Numbered from the stretch's first letter, positions 8,058-18,250 are shown. The stretch: DNA of 64,000 bases from Halorubrum laminariae (GCF_024494655.1 NZ_JANHDL010000005.1:62001-126000), one strand, 5' to 3'. Notes: a model not told the origin generated them from the sequence alone. Program-made: numbers and translations.

Positions 8058-9506
8058 CTACGAGACGCGCCGAACGTCGGTGATCTCGAATCTCGCGCCG
8101 CCGTGCTCGCTGTCCGTAATGGCGATCGACCAGCCGTGCGCGTCGACGATCTCCTGTACGATAGAGAGCCCGAATCCCGTGCCGTCCTCCGTGCTCGTGT
8201 GTCCGGCGTCGAACACCTCCGATTGCTCGGCTTCGGGGATACCGGGCCCGTCGTCCGCGACGTAGAAGCCGTCGGCGAGGTCTCCGACGGTGACCGTCAC
8301 GTCACTTCCGCCGTACTCGACGCTGTCGTCGGCCCCCGGCCGACTGCCAGTCGAGCCGTGCTCGACGCTGTTCCGGAAGAGGTTCCCGAACAGCTGTCGA
8401 AGCCGACTCTCGTCGGCGTGAACCGTCTTCGCGGTCTCGATACCGATCGCGGCGTCGCCGGTGTCGACCGTCTCCCAGCTCCGTGACGCACACGCCGCGA
8501 GGTCGACCGGCTGCGTCTCGTCGACCGATCGGCCCTGTTTCGCGAGCATGAGGATGTTCTCGATCAGCTCCTGCATCCGCGTGTGTGCGTTTCGGATCGT
8601 GTCGATGTGCGGACTGTCACACTCCTTCGCGAGGAGGTCGAGGTGTCCCGTCGCGACGTTCAGCGGGCTCCGGAGGTCGTGGCTGACGACGTTCGCGAAG
8701 TCTTCGAGCTCCTCCGTTCGCCGTTCGAGCCGTCGTTTCGCCTCGTTCCGGTCCGTGATGTCGATGTACGTCGCCAAGACATCGGTCTCGTCGCCCCACG
8801 AGAGCGGCGTGGCGGTCAAAAGGAAGGTTCGGCGGTCGCCCGCGGCGGTCCGTCGAGCCACTTCTCGATGGACCCGTTCGCCGTCCCGTACCTGCGCGTT
8901 TATTTCGGTGGCTTCCTGCGAGGCCGCGTCGTCGACGATGAACGTGTCGAGCGGTGAGCCGCCGAGTTCACGGGCGGAGAAGCCGAACGTCTCGCGAAAC
9001 GCGTCGTTGGTCTGTTTGACTACCGGATCGCCGCCGTCGAATGCCGCGAGCACGAGCGGCGCGGGCACGGCGTCGAGCAGGGCAGCGAACCGGTCTCGCT
9101 CGCGTTCGAGCTGTTCCTGATACTGACGAAGTTCCGTTATCTCCTCGTTGACGGCGACGAACCGCGTGATATCTCCCGACTCGTCCGTGACTGGCGATAT
9201 CGTCTGGGCGGCGACGTACCGCTCGCCCGACCGGCGCTCATTGATGATCTCCCCATCCCAGACATCGCCGCCGAGGATAGTGTCCCAGAGCCGCTCGTAA
9301 AACCGATCGTCGTGAGCGCCGGACTGCAGGATGCTGGCGTTGCTGCCGACGGCCTCCTCGGCGGGATAGCCGGTCTGGTCTTCGAACGCCGGATTGACGT
9401 ACTCGATCTGCCCGCTCAGATCCGTCCAGTATATCGAGTGGCCGGCGTGTTCGACCGCCTCCTGAAACGCCCGCAGCGCGGTGGCTGCGTCCTCGTCAGA
9501 GGCCAT
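8058..9506 (-). CDS. PAS-domain sensor histidine kinase
   Basis: 482 residues, soluble. Seen: a PAS/PAC domain (about 14-125, with IEYVNPAFEDQTGY), a second PAS (about 140-255), HisKA with phospho-acceptor His in NVVSHDLRSPLNV near 275, and HATPase with FGNLFRNSVEHG (N box), VADDGPGIPE and GTGFGLSIV (G boxes). There is no membrane segment or receiver, so it probably senses a cytoplasmic cue; signal and partner are unknown. The open frame continues upstream, but ATG 9506 starts the first PAS region and has a TATA-like element at 9533-9538. It is convergent with cheF. Confidence 0.88.
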   Translation of the reverse strand: MASDEDAATALRAFQEAVEHAGHSIYWTDLSGQIEYVNPAFEDQTGYPAEEAVGSNASILQSGAHDDRFYERLWDTILGGDVWDGEIINERRSGERYVAAQTISPVTDESGDITRFVAVNEEITELRQYQEQLERERDRFAALLDAVPAPLVLAAFDGGDPVVKQTNDAFRETFGFSARELGGSPLDTFIVDDAASQEATEINAQVRDGERVHREVARRTAAGDRRTFLLTATPLSWGDETDVLATYIDITDRNEAKRRLERRTEELEDFANVVSHDLRSPLNVATGHLDLLAKECDSPHIDTIRNAHTRMQELIENILMLAKQGRSVDETQPVDLAACASRSWETVDTGDAAIGIETAKTVHADESRLRQLFGNLFRNSVEHGSTGSRPGADDSVEYGGSDVTVTVGDLADGFYVADDGPGIPEAEQSEVFDAGHTSTEDGTGFGLSIVQEIVDAHGWSIAITDSEHGGARFEITDVRRVS

Positions 9507-9532
9507 TGGCTGATAGTATCCGAGGTGGTATG

Positions 9533-9538
9533 TTAAAA
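9533..9538 (-). promoter_or_regulatory. TATA-like element of the PAS kinase gene
   Basis: Minus-strand TTTTAA centred about 29 bases before the ATG at 9506, which fits a leaderless start. The 9507-9741 gap between this gene and hyuA shows nothing else I can name. Confidence 0.45.
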
Positions 9539-9741
9539 CGAACGAAACGTGTACCGACCTCGGCCCTGCAGCCGTGTCTGCGCGAGCCGCGTGCGTATCT
9601 GCGCGATCGAGAGGCAGCCGAACGCGCCCGCCACGCGGAACGCGACGCCCCGGACGCCCGGGGTTAAGTTCACCCGGCCACGAACACGGCCATGACGAAC
9701 GAGCGGACGCGAACGACCCTCGACGTGTCGGGGGACGCGAG

Positions 9742-11745
9742 ATGAGCGGTGCGCGGATCGGCGTCGACGTGGGCGGGACGTTCACCGACGTGGCGCTGTC
9801 GCTGGACGGGGAGCTCGTGACCGCGAAGGTCCCGAGCACCGAAGACCAGAGCGAGGGCGTGATCGCCGGGATCGAGAAGGCGTGTACGGAGGCGGGCGTC
9901 GACCCGGCGCGCGTGAGCGAATTCTCGCACGCGATGACCGTCTCGGTCAACGCGCTTCTCGAAGGGGACGGCGCGCGGACGGCGCTCGTCACGACCGAGG
10001 GGTTCCGGGACGTACTGGAGATCGGTCGGCAGGACCGACCGGCGCTGTACGACCTCGACGCGGAGAAGCCGGAGCCGCTCGTTCCCAGACATCGCCGGTT
10101 CGAGGTGGACGAACGGGCGACGGCCGACGGGGTCGAGCGGCCGGTCGACGATGACGAGGTCCGGGCGCTCGCCGCGGAGATACGCGAGACGGACGCCGAG
10201 TCGGTCGCCGTCTCGCTCCTGCACGCGTACGCCCATCCCGAGAACGAACGCCGCGTCGCGCGGGTGCTCCGGGACGCGCTCGACGTGCCCGTGTCGGCCT
10301 CCCACGAGGTTCTCGCCGAATTCCGCGAGTACGAGCGGACCTCGACGACGGTCGTCGACGCGTACGTGCGGCCGGCGATCGACCGCTACGTCGGGCGACT
10401 CACGGAGCGCGCGAGAGATATGGGCGTGCCGCAGCCGCGGATCATGCAGGCGAACGGGGGGATCACGGACGCCGACACCGTCAGGCGAAACGCGGTCACG
10501 ACCGTGCTCTCCGGGCCCGCAGCGGGTGTCGTGGGCGCGAGCGCGATGGCGGGCGAGGGCGACGACGACAGGACGGGACTGGTCACCTTCGACATGGGCG
10601 GGACATCGAGCGACGTGAGCCTCGTCCGCGACGGCGAGGTCGAGCGAACCACGACTGGCGTGATCGCCGATCGGCCCGTCAAGACGCCGATGGTCGACGT
10701 CGAGACCGTGGGGGCTGGCGGTGGGTCGATCGCGTGGATCGACGCCGGCGGGGCGCTCCGAGTCGGGCCGCGCTCGGCCGGGAGCGACCCCGGCCCCGCC
10801 TGCTACGGGAACGGGGGAACGGAGCCGACCGTCACCGACGCGAACCTCGTCTTGGGCTACGTCGGGGCGAGCACCCGCCTCGGCGGCGAACTGTCGCTCG
10901 ACGCGGACGCCGCCCGCGACGCGCTCGCGACGCTCGCAGACGAGGCCGGAATGGCCGGCCCGCTCGCCGCCGCGCGCGGCGTCTACCGCGTCGCCAACGC
11001 GAACATGACCCGGGCGATCCGCTCGGTGACCGTCGAGCGCGGCCACGATCCGCGGACGTTCGACCTCGTCGCGTTCGGCGGCGCGGGGCCGATGCACGCG
11101 CTCGCCGTCGCCGCCGACCTCGACATCGACCGGGTGGTGATCCCGCGCGCCTCGGGCGTCCTCTCGGCGTACGGACTGCTCGCCGCGGACGAGAAGCGCG
11201 ACGCGGTCCGGACGCATCAGCGCTCGCTCTCCGAGGCCGATCCCGACGCGGTCGACGCCGTGTACGAGACGCTGATCGCGGAGCTGTTGGCGGAGGTCGG
11301 CGACCGCGATACCGCGACCGTGCGCAGCGCCGCGGACTGCAGGTACGCCGGCCAGAGCTTCGAACTCACCGTGGACGTCGAGCGGCCGTTCGACGCGGCG
11401 GACACGCGCGATCGGTTCGCGGCGGCCCACGAGGCCGCGTACGGCTACCGGGCCGACGAGCCGGTCGAGCTAGTGAACTGTCGCGTGACGGTCGCTGTCG
11501 CGCGGGACGCGCCGCCGGTCGCGCACGACGCCGCCGGCGACCCGGTGACGGGAACCCGCGAGGCGGCGTTCGCGGGCGAGCCCCGTGAGACGCCCGTGTA
11601 CGCGCGGGCTCGGTTGCGGTCCGGTGAGACGGTCGACGGTCCCGTCGTCGTCGAGGGCGACGAGAGCACGGTGGTCGTCCCGCCGAGATGGAGCGTCCGG
11701 GTGCGCGACGACGGCGCACTGCTCGCGGAGGTGAGCGCGGCGTGA
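9742..11745 (+). CDS. hyuA: Hydantoinase/oxoprolinase family protein, subunit A
   Basis: 667 residues. HyuA-type subunits are actin-fold ATPases that work with HyuB to hydrolyse hydantoins, 5-oxoproline or related lactams, or to carboxylate ketones. Seen: N-terminal ARIGVDVGGTFTDVAL phosphate loop, the ATTVVDAYVRP-like region, TFDMGGTSSDVSLV near residue 285 and FGGAGPMHALA near 450. The precise substrate cannot be read from the sequence. ATG 9742 begins exactly at the conserved domain; the frame's longer start at 9574 has a compositionally odd Arg-rich leader. It overlaps hyuB by four bases (GTGA). Confidence 0.9.
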   Translation: MSGARIGVDVGGTFTDVALSLDGELVTAKVPSTEDQSEGVIAGIEKACTEAGVDPARVSEFSHAMTVSVNALLEGDGARTALVTTEGFRDVLEIGRQDRPALYDLDAEKPEPLVPRHRRFEVDERATADGVERPVDDDEVRALAAEIRETDAESVAVSLLHAYAHPENERRVARVLRDALDVPVSASHEVLAEFREYERTSTTVVDAYVRPAIDRYVGRLTERARDMGVPQPRIMQANGGITDADTVRRNAVTTVLSGPAAGVVGASAMAGEGDDDRTGLVTFDMGGTSSDVSLVRDGEVERTTTGVIADRPVKTPMVDVETVGAGGGSIAWIDAGGALRVGPRSAGSDPGPACYGNGGTEPTVTDANLVLGYVGASTRLGGELSLDADAARDALATLADEAGMAGPLAAARGVYRVANANMTRAIRSVTVERGHDPRTFDLVAFGGAGPMHALAVAADLDIDRVVIPRASGVLSAYGLLAADEKRDAVRTHQRSLSEADPDAVDAVYETLIAELLAEVGDRDTATVRSAADCRYAGQSFELTVDVERPFDAADTRDRFAAAHEAAYGYRADEPVELVNCRVTVAVARDAPPVAHDAAGDPVTGTREAAFAGEPRETPVYARARLRSGETVDGPVVVEGDESTVVVPPRWSVRVRDDGALLAEVSAA

Positions 11746-13403
11746 GCGACGACGGCGAGACGAGCGATATCAACCCGGTGACCCTGGAGATCCTCCGGAA
11801 CCAACTGGAGAGCGTCGCCGCCGAGATGGGCCACGTGCTCGTTCGCGGCGCGTACTCGCCGAACATCAAGGAACGCCGGGACTGCTCGACGGCTATCTTC
11901 GATGCGGCCGGGCGGCTGGTCGCGCAGGCGGAACACATCCCGGTCCACCTCGGCGCGATGCCGGACGCGGTGGAGACGGTTCTCGAAAAGGATCCGAAGC
12001 CGGGCGACGTGTTCGTCGTCAACGACCCGTTCGCGGGCGGAACGCACCTGCCAGACATCACGCTGGTCTCGACTATCGCGCCCGACGACGAGGTGATCGG
12101 CTTCGCGGTGTCGCGGGCGCACCACGCCGACGTGGGCGGCAGCGCGCCCGGGAGCATGCCGCCGGGCGCGCGGGAGATCTACGAGGAAGGGCTCCGGCTG
12201 CCGGCGGTCCGGCTCGTCGACGGCGGCGAGCCGAACGAGGCGGTCCGCGACCTGATCCGGGCCAACGTCCGGACGCCGGACGAGCGCGAGGCCGACCTCC
12301 GGGCGCAACGCGCCGCGAACGCGCGGGCCGAAGAACGGATCGGCGAATTGCTCGACGAGCACGGCCCGGTCCTGCTCGACGCGTTCGACGCCGTCATCGA
12401 CTACTCCCGCGAGCGCGTCGAAGCCGAGTTCGAGTCGCTTCCGGACGGAACGTATCGAGCGCGAGACATCTTGGAAGGCGACGGCGTCACCGACGAGGAC
12501 GTGCCGATCGCGGTGACCGTCACCGTCGACGGGGCCGCGCTCGACGTCGATTTCGCCGGGACCGCAGACCAAGTCGTCGGCAACCTCAACGCGCCGCTGT
12601 CGGTCGCAAAGAGCGCGGTGTATTTCGTCGTCCGCGCGGTGACCGATCCGGACATCCCGCCGAATCACGGGTGTTACGAGCCGGTGACGGTGTCGGCACC
12701 TGAGGGGTCGGTGCTCGACCCCGATCCCCCGGCCGCGGTCGTCGGCGGAAACGTCGAGACCAGCCAGCGGGTCATGGACGTGACGCTCGCGGCGCTCGCG
12801 CCGGCGGCCCCCGACGCGATTCCGGCCGGCGGACAGGGGACGATGAACAACCTCATCATCGGCGATCGAAGCGGGTCGTTCACCTACTACGAGACGATCG
12901 GCGGCGGCTTCGGAGCCCGCCCCGACAAAGACGGCATGGACGGCGTGCAGGTGGGGATGACGAACACGCTCAACACGCCCGTCGAGTCGGTCGAGACCGA
13001 GTACCCGCTCCGCGTCGAGCGGTACGCGTTGCGTCCGTCGAGCGGCGGCGACGGCCGGTACCGCGGCGGGTTGGGCCTCGAACGGACCGTCACCGTCGAG
13101 ACCGACGCCACCGTGTCGCTGTTGACGGAGCGGCGGCGGACGGCCCCCGCGGGACTCGACGGCGGCGAGGATGGCGCGACGGGGGAGAACCGCGTCGGCG
13201 GCGATCCTGTACCCGCGAAGGCGTCCGTCGACGTCGAGGCCGGGACAACCGTCTCGATCCGGACGCCCGGCGGCGGAGGATACGGCGACCGGGACGAGCG
13301 CGCCCCGGCGGCGAGAGCGCGCGATCGGCGCGACGGGAAGGTGGACGACCGGCGCGACGGGAAAGTAGAAGATCGGCGCGACGGGAAGATGAACGACCGG
13401 TGA
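11742..13403 (+). CDS. hyuB: Hydantoinase/oxoprolinase family protein, subunit B
   Basis: 553 residues, starting with GTG at 11742 overlapping the hyuA stop. Seen: the family opening NPVTLEILRNQLESVAAEMG, metal-site-rich stretches (EHIPVHLGAMPDAV, NDPFAGGTHLPD, SRAHHADVGG) and a Gly-rich C-terminal region (RTPGGGGYGDRDER) where the family normally ends. The last 33 or so residues are an extra Arg/Asp/Lys tail built from three 24-bp repeats, unlike the acidic body of the protein. Expected to form the catalytic complex with HyuA. Confidence 0.9.
   Translation: MSDDGETSDINPVTLEILRNQLESVAAEMGHVLVRGAYSPNIKERRDCSTAIFDAAGRLVAQAEHIPVHLGAMPDAVETVLEKDPKPGDVFVVNDPFAGGTHLPDITLVSTIAPDDEVIGFAVSRAHHADVGGSAPGSMPPGAREIYEEGLRLPAVRLVDGGEPNEAVRDLIRANVRTPDEREADLRAQRAANARAEERIGELLDEHGPVLLDAFDAVIDYSRERVEAEFESLPDGTYRARDILEGDGVTDEDVPIAVTVTVDGAALDVDFAGTADQVVGNLNAPLSVAKSAVYFVVRAVTDPDIPPNHGCYEPVTVSAPEGSVLDPDPPAAVVGGNVETSQRVMDVTLAALAPAAPDAIPAGGQGTMNNLIIGDRSGSFTYYETIGGGFGARPDKDGMDGVQVGMTNTLNTPVESVETEYPLRVERYALRPSSGGDGRYRGGLGLERTVTVETDATVSLLTERRRTAPAGLDGGEDGATGENRVGGDPVPAKASVDVEAGTTVSIRTPGGGGYGDRDERAPAARARDRRDGKVDDRRDGKVEDRRDGKMNDR
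13323..13394 (+). repeat. Three 24-bp in-frame tandem repeats at the 3' end of hyuB
   Basis: Units at 13323-13346, 13347-13370 and 13371-13394 encode DRRDGKVD, DRRDGKVE and DRRDGKMN. They add a basic C-terminal tail to HyuB and run directly into the next repeat array. Confidence 0.85.
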
Positions 13404-13465
13404 CCAGCGGAAATATCGACGACCGGTGACCAGCGGAAATATCGACGACCGGTGACCAGCGGAAA
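13395..13465 (+). repeat. 26-bp tandem repeats spanning the hyuB stop codon
   Basis: Units start at 13395, 13421 and 13447 (the last is partial, about 19 bases). Each contains GACCGGTGACCAGCGG, so the hyuB stop TGA lies in the first unit. There are no spacers, so it is not a CRISPR array. The rest of the gap to 13574 shows nothing recognisable beyond a likely promoter for the next gene. Confidence 0.8.
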
Positions 13466-13573
13466 CGCCGGCTCACCGTGCCAGCGGGGATCTCGAGGTG
13501 AATCGCCACCCTGCCGGCAGCCCTGCCGGCCCGACCGAGGTGGCTTTTTATCTCTCCCCGCGAATCGTCGCTC

Positions 13574-14842
13574 ATGTCCGAACGCACGCGCCGCGACTGG
13601 CTCCGCGCCGCCGGCGGCGTCGGTCTCGCCGGACTCGCCGGATGTAGCACTCTCCGAGACGGCTCCTCGTCCGACGGCGACGACTCTGCGGACGGAAGCG
13701 ACGCGCCGGACGACGCGATCGACCTCTCGGCGCGACCGGAGTCGCCGGACGGGCTCACGACGCAGTTCCGGAACGGGCTGCGGAACTCGGGGGCAACCGA
13801 CGAGACGGTCCCCGAAAGCGTCGAGGTCGAGTGGGCCGTTCCGACGAACCGCGGCGACCACACCGCCTCGAAGGGGAGTCCGATACAGGCACCGAACGGC
13901 GCGATCCTCATCGCCGACGACACGGGACGGATCCAATCGCTTTCACCGGACGGCGAGACGAACTGGTCCACGTCGATATCGGACGACGACCGCGGCAGCC
14001 ACGGGACGCCCGCCGTCGCCGAGGGGACGGCGTACGTGGGCAGCTACGACGGGGTCGTCTCCGCGGTGTCCGTCGAGAGCGGCGAGATCGACTGGCAGAC
14101 CACGGTCGGCGGCTCCGCCGCCGCCAGCCCGACCTACTACGAGGGGGAGCTGTACGTCGCCGTCGAGCATCCGACGCCGAGCGGGAGCGTGGTCGTGATG
14201 GACGCCGAGAGCGGCGAGATCGAGTGGCGAAACCGGCGTCCGACCGACCACCCGCACTCGACGGTCGCGATCGACGTCGACCGCGATCGGTTCCTGTTCG
14301 GCTCGAACGACGGCTACTGTTACGCGTGGTCGCTGTCGGACCGCGAGCGCGCGTGGCGATACGATACCGGCGGCGACTCGAAGGCCCCGATAGCGATCAG
14401 CCGCGGGATCGCCGTCGTCCCGTCGTGGGCGGAGACGGTCACGGCGGTCGACGTCGAAGACGGCTCGCGGGTCTGGGAGTTCGAGACCGACGACATGGTC
14501 ATGTGCGCGCCAGCGGTCCGCGACGACACGGTGTACGTCGGCAGCCACGACGGGAACTGCTACGCGATCGATCTGGCGACTGGCGAGGAGCTGTGGGCGA
14601 CCCCAACGGACGGCTGGATCACCGGTAGCGCGGTCGCGACGACCGACCACGTGCTCGTCGGCTCGTACGACGCGAACCTCTACGCGCTCGATCGGGAGGA
14701 CGGGTCTGTCACGTGGTCGGTCGAGGGGCGCGGCGACGTGACGAGCGCGCCGCTCGTCACCGACGACGCGATATACTACGCGGAGCGCGCGCCGGAAGAC
14801 CCGGACGAGGCGGGGATGTGCTACAAGCTGGTCGGCGTCTAG
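13574..14842 (+). CDS. Tat-exported lipoprotein with PQQ-like (BamB-type) beta-propeller
   Basis: 422 residues. Seen: a twin-arginine signal with lipobox (TRRDWLRAAGG ... LAGLAGCSTL), so it is probably exported folded and lipid-anchored at about Cys24; an Asp/Ser-rich stalk; then about seven propeller blades with the recurring pattern AYVGSYDGVVSAVSVESGEIDW / YVGSHDGNCYAIDLATGEELW. Such propellers are usually scaffolds or binding proteins; dehydrogenase activity is not implied because no extra catalytic domain is present. Substrate unknown. It stands alone between repeat DNA and pyrG. Confidence 0.88.
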   Translation: MSERTRRDWLRAAGGVGLAGLAGCSTLRDGSSSDGDDSADGSDAPDDAIDLSARPESPDGLTTQFRNGLRNSGATDETVPESVEVEWAVPTNRGDHTASKGSPIQAPNGAILIADDTGRIQSLSPDGETNWSTSISDDDRGSHGTPAVAEGTAYVGSYDGVVSAVSVESGEIDWQTTVGGSAAASPTYYEGELYVAVEHPTPSGSVVVMDAESGEIEWRNRRPTDHPHSTVAIDVDRDRFLFGSNDGYCYAWSLSDRERAWRYDTGGDSKAPIAISRGIAVVPSWAETVTAVDVEDGSRVWEFETDDMVMCAPAVRDDTVYVGSHDGNCYAIDLATGEELWATPTDGWITGSAVATTDHVLVGSYDANLYALDREDGSVTWSVEGRGDVTSAPLVTDDAIYYAERAPEDPDEAGMCYKLVGV

Positions 14843-14930
14843 GGGGCTGGAGGTAGATCAAAACGACACGAACGTCCACCCGAAACGGAGGGTCCGAAAC
14901 GGTTTTGCCGGCCCCTGACGGACGGTCGAT

Positions 14931-16586
14931 ATGCCAACGGATCCCGACACAGGATACGACCCGTCGCTGGGTCGGAAGTTCGTGTTCGTCACCGGCGGCG
15001 TCATGTCCGGACTGGGAAAGGGAATCACCGCCGCCAGCACCGGACGACTGCTGGCGAACGCGGGCTTCGATGTCACCGCGGTGAAGGTGGACCCCTATCT
15101 CAACGTCGACGCCGGGACGATGAATCCCTACGAGCACGGCGAGGTATACGTGCTCAAGGACGGCGGCGAGGTCGACCTCGATTTAGGCAACTACGAGCGC
15201 TTCCTCGGCACCGACATGACGTTCGACCACAACGTCACCACGGGGAAGACCTACCAGCACGTCATCGAGCGCGAGCGCGCCGGCGACTACCTCGGCAAGA
15301 CCGTCCAGATCATCCCGCACGTTACCGACGACATCAAGCGGCGCATCCGCGAGGCCGCCGAGGGGAGCGATGTCTGCCTGATCGAGATCGGTGGCACCGT
15401 CGGTGACATCGAGTCGATGCCCTTCTTGGAGGCGCTCCGCCAGTTCGCCCACGAGGAGGACGACGAAGATATTCTCTTCACGCACGTCACGCTCGTCCCC
15501 TATTCGAAGAACGGCGAGCAGAAGACGAAGCCGACTCAGCACTCGGTGAAGGAGCTTCGCTCGATCGGGCTCCAGCCGGACATCCTCGTCGGGCGCTGTG
15601 AGGACCGACTCGACCCGGAGACCAAAGAGAAGATCGCCCTGTTCTGTGACGTTCCCACGGACGCCGTCTTCTCGAACCCGGATGTCGAGGACATCTATCA
15701 CGTCCCGCTGATGGTCGAAGACGAGGGGTTAGACGAGTACGTGATGGAGCGGCTCGGCATCGCCGACGAGGCGCTCCCGAAGGCCGAACGGTCGACGGAA
15801 TGGCGAGAGCTCGTCACCCGCGACCGCGACCGCGAGATCGACGTGGCGCTCGTGGGCAAGTACGCCCTCGAAGACGCGTACATGTCCATCCACGAGGCGC
15901 TGAAACACGCCGGAATCCAGACGGAGACCGAAGTGAACGTGCTGTGGGTCGACGCCGACGAGACCCGCGCGGAACACGAACAGCGGCTCGCCTCCGCCGA
16001 CGCGGTCGTCGTCCCCGGCGGCTTCGGATCCAGAGGTACCGACGGGAAGATCGAGGCGGTCCGGTACGCCCGCGAGAACGACGTGCCCTTCCTCGGGCTG
16101 TGTTTGGGCTTCCAGATGGCGGTCGTCGAGCACGCGCGACACGTGCTCGGCTTGGAGGGCGCTCACTCCGCCGAGATCGACTCCGACACGCCCCACCCCG
16201 TCATCGATCTCCTCCCCGAGCAGTACGAGACCGAGGACATGGGCGGAACGATGCGGCTCGGCGCACACGAGACCGATATCGAACCGGACACGCTCGCGGC
16301 GCGGGTGTACGGCTCCGATTCCTGTACCGAGCGCCACCGTCACCGCTACGAGGTGAACCCCGAGTACATCGACGAGCTGGAGGACGACGGACTCACCTTC
16401 TCCGGTCGCGCGGACAACCGGATGGAGATCCTCGAACGCCCGGACCATCCGTTCTTCTTCGGAACCCAAGCGCACCCCGAGTTCCGGTCGCGGCCGGACC
16501 GCGCGAGCCCGCCGTTCGTCGCTCTCGTCGAGGCCGCGCTGGAATCGACGGACACAACCGAGCGGAACGCGGACGTGAGGCTATAG
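14931..16586 (+). CDS. pyrG: CTP synthase
   Basis: 551 residues, full length. It converts UTP plus glutamine and ATP to CTP. Seen: N-terminal amidoligase domain ([20 protein letters not shown]-loop, [35 protein letters not shown]) and C-terminal class I glutamine amidotransferase domain with nucleophile Cys in [14 protein letters not shown] and the His-Pro-Glu triad end in QAHPEF. Its TAG is directly followed by the guaA ATG, so the two nucleotide-synthesis enzymes are co-transcribed. A weak T-rich element around 14898-14906 lies about 28 bases upstream. Confidence 0.97.
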   Translation: MPTDPDTGYDPSLGRKFVFVTGGVMSGLGKGITAASTGRLLANAGFDVTAVKVDPYLNVDAGTMNPYEHGEVYVLKDGGEVDLDLGNYERFLGTDMTFDHNVTTGKTYQHVIERERAGDYLGKTVQIIPHVTDDIKRRIREAAEGSDVCLIEIGGTVGDIESMPFLEALRQFAHEEDDEDILFTHVTLVPYSKNGEQKTKPTQHSVKELRSIGLQPDILVGRCEDRLDPETKEKIALFCDVPTDAVFSNPDVEDIYHVPLMVEDEGLDEYVMERLGIADEALPKAERSTEWRELVTRDRDREIDVALVGKYALEDAYMSIHEALKHAGIQTETEVNVLWVDADETRAEHEQRLASADAVVVPGGFGSRGTDGKIEAVRYARENDVPFLGLCLGFQMAVVEHARHVLGLEGAHSAEIDSDTPHPVIDLLPEQYETEDMGGTMRLGAHETDIEPDTLAARVYGSDSCTERHRHRYEVNPEYIDELEDDGLTFSGRADNRMEILERPDHPFFFGTQAHPEFRSRPDRASPPFVALVEAALESTDTTERNADVRL

Positions 16587-17504
16587 ATGGTCGAGACGGA
16601 CGAGTTCATCGCGGAGGCGAAAGCGGAGATACGGGAGGCGATCGGCGACGCGAACGCCGTGATCGCCCTGTCGGGAGGCGTCGACTCCTCGGTCGCAGCG
16701 ACGCTCGCGTACGAGGCGGTTGGCGACCAGCTCACCCCGGTGTACGTCGACACGGGACTGATGCGAAAGGGCGAGACCGCGGAAATTCAGGAGACCTTCG
16801 ACTTCATGGAGTCGCTGCGAGTCATCGAGGCCCAAGAGCGCTTCTTCGACCGACTGGCGGGCGTCACCGACCCGGAGGAGAAACGCCATGTCATCGGCGA
16901 GGGCTTCATCGACGAGTTCGAGACGGTCGCGCGCGATGTCGACGCGGACTACCTCGTGCAGGGGACGATCTACCCGGACCGCATCGAGTCGGAGGGAAAC
17001 ATCAAGTCACACCACAACGTCGGCGGGCTCCCCGAAGTCGTCGACTTCGAGGGGATCGTCGAGCCCGTGCGCGACCTCTACAAGGACGAGGTGCGTGAGG
17101 TCGCTCGCGCGCTCGGCCTTGAAGAGATTATCTCCGAGAGGATGCCGTTCCCCGGCCCGGGTCTCGCCGTCCGGATCGTTGGCGAGGTCACCCCCGAGAA
17201 GGCGGCGGTCGCCCGCGAGGCGACGCACGTCGTCGAAGAGGAACTGGAAGAGTACGACCCGTGGCAGGCGTTCGCCGCGGTCCTCGGAAAGGCGACCGGC
17301 GTCAAGGGCGACAACCGCGTCCACGGCTGGGTCGTCGCCGTGCGCTCGGTCGAGAGCCGCGACGGGATGACCGCGCGCGCCCAGGAGATCGACTGGAGCA
17401 CGCTCCAGCGGATCCAGAGCCGGATCACGGGCGAGAACGAAGAGGTTGCACGCGTCGTCTACGACGTGACGCACAAACCGCCCGCGACGATCGAGTACGA
17501 GTGA
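16587..17504 (+). CDS. guaA: GMP synthase, ATP-pyrophosphatase subunit
   Basis: 305 residues. It adenylates XMP and aminates it to GMP. Seen: the PP-loop [18 protein letters not shown] at about 25-42, and the C-terminal dimerisation domain ending [10 protein letters not shown]. There is no glutamine amidotransferase domain, so this is the B subunit of the archaeal two-subunit enzyme; the partner gene is not in this window. It follows pyrG with no gap and overlaps the next gene by one base (TGATG). Confidence 0.95.
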   Translation: MVETDEFIAEAKAEIREAIGDANAVIALSGGVDSSVAATLAYEAVGDQLTPVYVDTGLMRKGETAEIQETFDFMESLRVIEAQERFFDRLAGVTDPEEKRHVIGEGFIDEFETVARDVDADYLVQGTIYPDRIESEGNIKSHHNVGGLPEVVDFEGIVEPVRDLYKDEVREVARALGLEEIISERMPFPGPGLAVRIVGEVTPEKAAVAREATHVVEEELEEYDPWQAFAAVLGKATGVKGDNRVHGWVVAVRSVESRDGMTARAQEIDWSTLQRIQSRITGENEEVARVVYDVTHKPPATIEYE

Positions 17505-17890
17505 TGGCGGAGATTCCCACTCGAACCGACGGCGGAAGCGACGAGACCACTATCGCCGTCGTTGCCGGTCCGGACGAGCACGGCCTCGGCGACGAACTGG
17601 CGGCGCTCGGCGTGACGGTCCGCCGGATCGAGGGGCTCGTCACCGCCGAAACGCTTCGCGACGCCGGCATCGACGAGGCCACGTACGTCGTCTTGACCGA
17701 CGTCGAGGAGGCGACCGGGATTCCGATCGCGAAGGAGATCAACCCCGACGCCCTCGCCGTGACGTATGCGGAGCGGTCGCTGCCGGAGTTCGTCGCGGGC
17801 GTCGCCGACCTCGCGATCGATCCGGCGCTGATGGGTCCGGAGATGGTCGCCGAAGAACTGACCGGTACCGGGACCGAGAACGACTCGTAG
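17504..17890 (+). CDS. Small Rossmann-like (TrkA-N-like) protein downstream of guaA
   Basis: 128 residues. Seen: a single alpha/beta unit, TIAVVAGPDEHGLGDELAAL, then LRDAGIDEATYVVLTDVEEATGIPIAKEINPDALAVTYAE... which resembles half of a TrkA-N/RCK nucleotide-binding fold, but the Gly-rich loop is degenerate and no second domain follows. The ATG shares a base with the guaA stop, so it is translationally coupled to GMP synthase. A regulatory or chaperone role for nucleotide synthesis is a guess from context only. Confidence 0.8.
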   Translation: MAEIPTRTDGGSDETTIAVVAGPDEHGLGDELAALGVTVRRIEGLVTAETLRDAGIDEATYVVLTDVEEATGIPIAKEINPDALAVTYAERSLPEFVAGVADLAIDPALMGPEMVAEELTGTGTENDS

Positions 17891-17926
17891 CCCCCGTTCG
17901 CTATCGTCCGTTCGCCCGCGCGCCGC

Positions 17927-18130
17927 TTACTCTCCGTCCGCGTCCGCGAGAAACTCCACGTCGCCGGCGATCACGGCGCTCGCTATCACCGCCACGCCGA
18001 CCAGCAACGCGACGACGCTCGTCGTCAGCGCCACCGAAAGTCCGCTCCCGCCGACGGCGACGCCCACGAACGCGCCGACGGCACCGCCGACACCACCAGC
18101 GATGACCGCGAGCGTCTGCGCCTCGCTCAT
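17927..18130 (-). CDS. Small two-helix membrane protein
   Basis: 67 residues with two predicted transmembrane helices separated by a short loop (AVIAGGVGGAVGAFVGVAV and TSVVALLVGVAVIASAVIA) and an acidic tail. Start chosen at MSEAQTL because an A/T-rich element (about 18150-18157 on the minus strand) lies at leaderless spacing. No family recognised. It follows larE on the same strand with a 120-base gap. Confidence 0.65.
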   Translation of the reverse strand: MSEAQTLAVIAGGVGGAVGAFVGVAVGGSGLSVALTTSVVALLVGVAVIASAVIAGDVEFLADADGE

Positions 18131-18250
18131 AGCTGTCGGTTTAGCAACATCCAATATAAGCGTTCGCCTCGGGTTCTCTCGGGTGATAACCGGCAGTTGC
18201 ATCCGACCGAGTAGGAATCGACGGCCGCATCCGACCGACCGAGTAGCCGC

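Noticed and set aside
9574..9741. Upstream extension of hyuA
   Set aside because: Adds an Arg/Gly-rich leader with no family match; ATG 9742 begins the conserved VDVGGTFTD region.
13395..13465. 26-bp repeats as a possible CRISPR array
   Set aside because: Units touch directly with no spacers, and no cas genes occur in the window.
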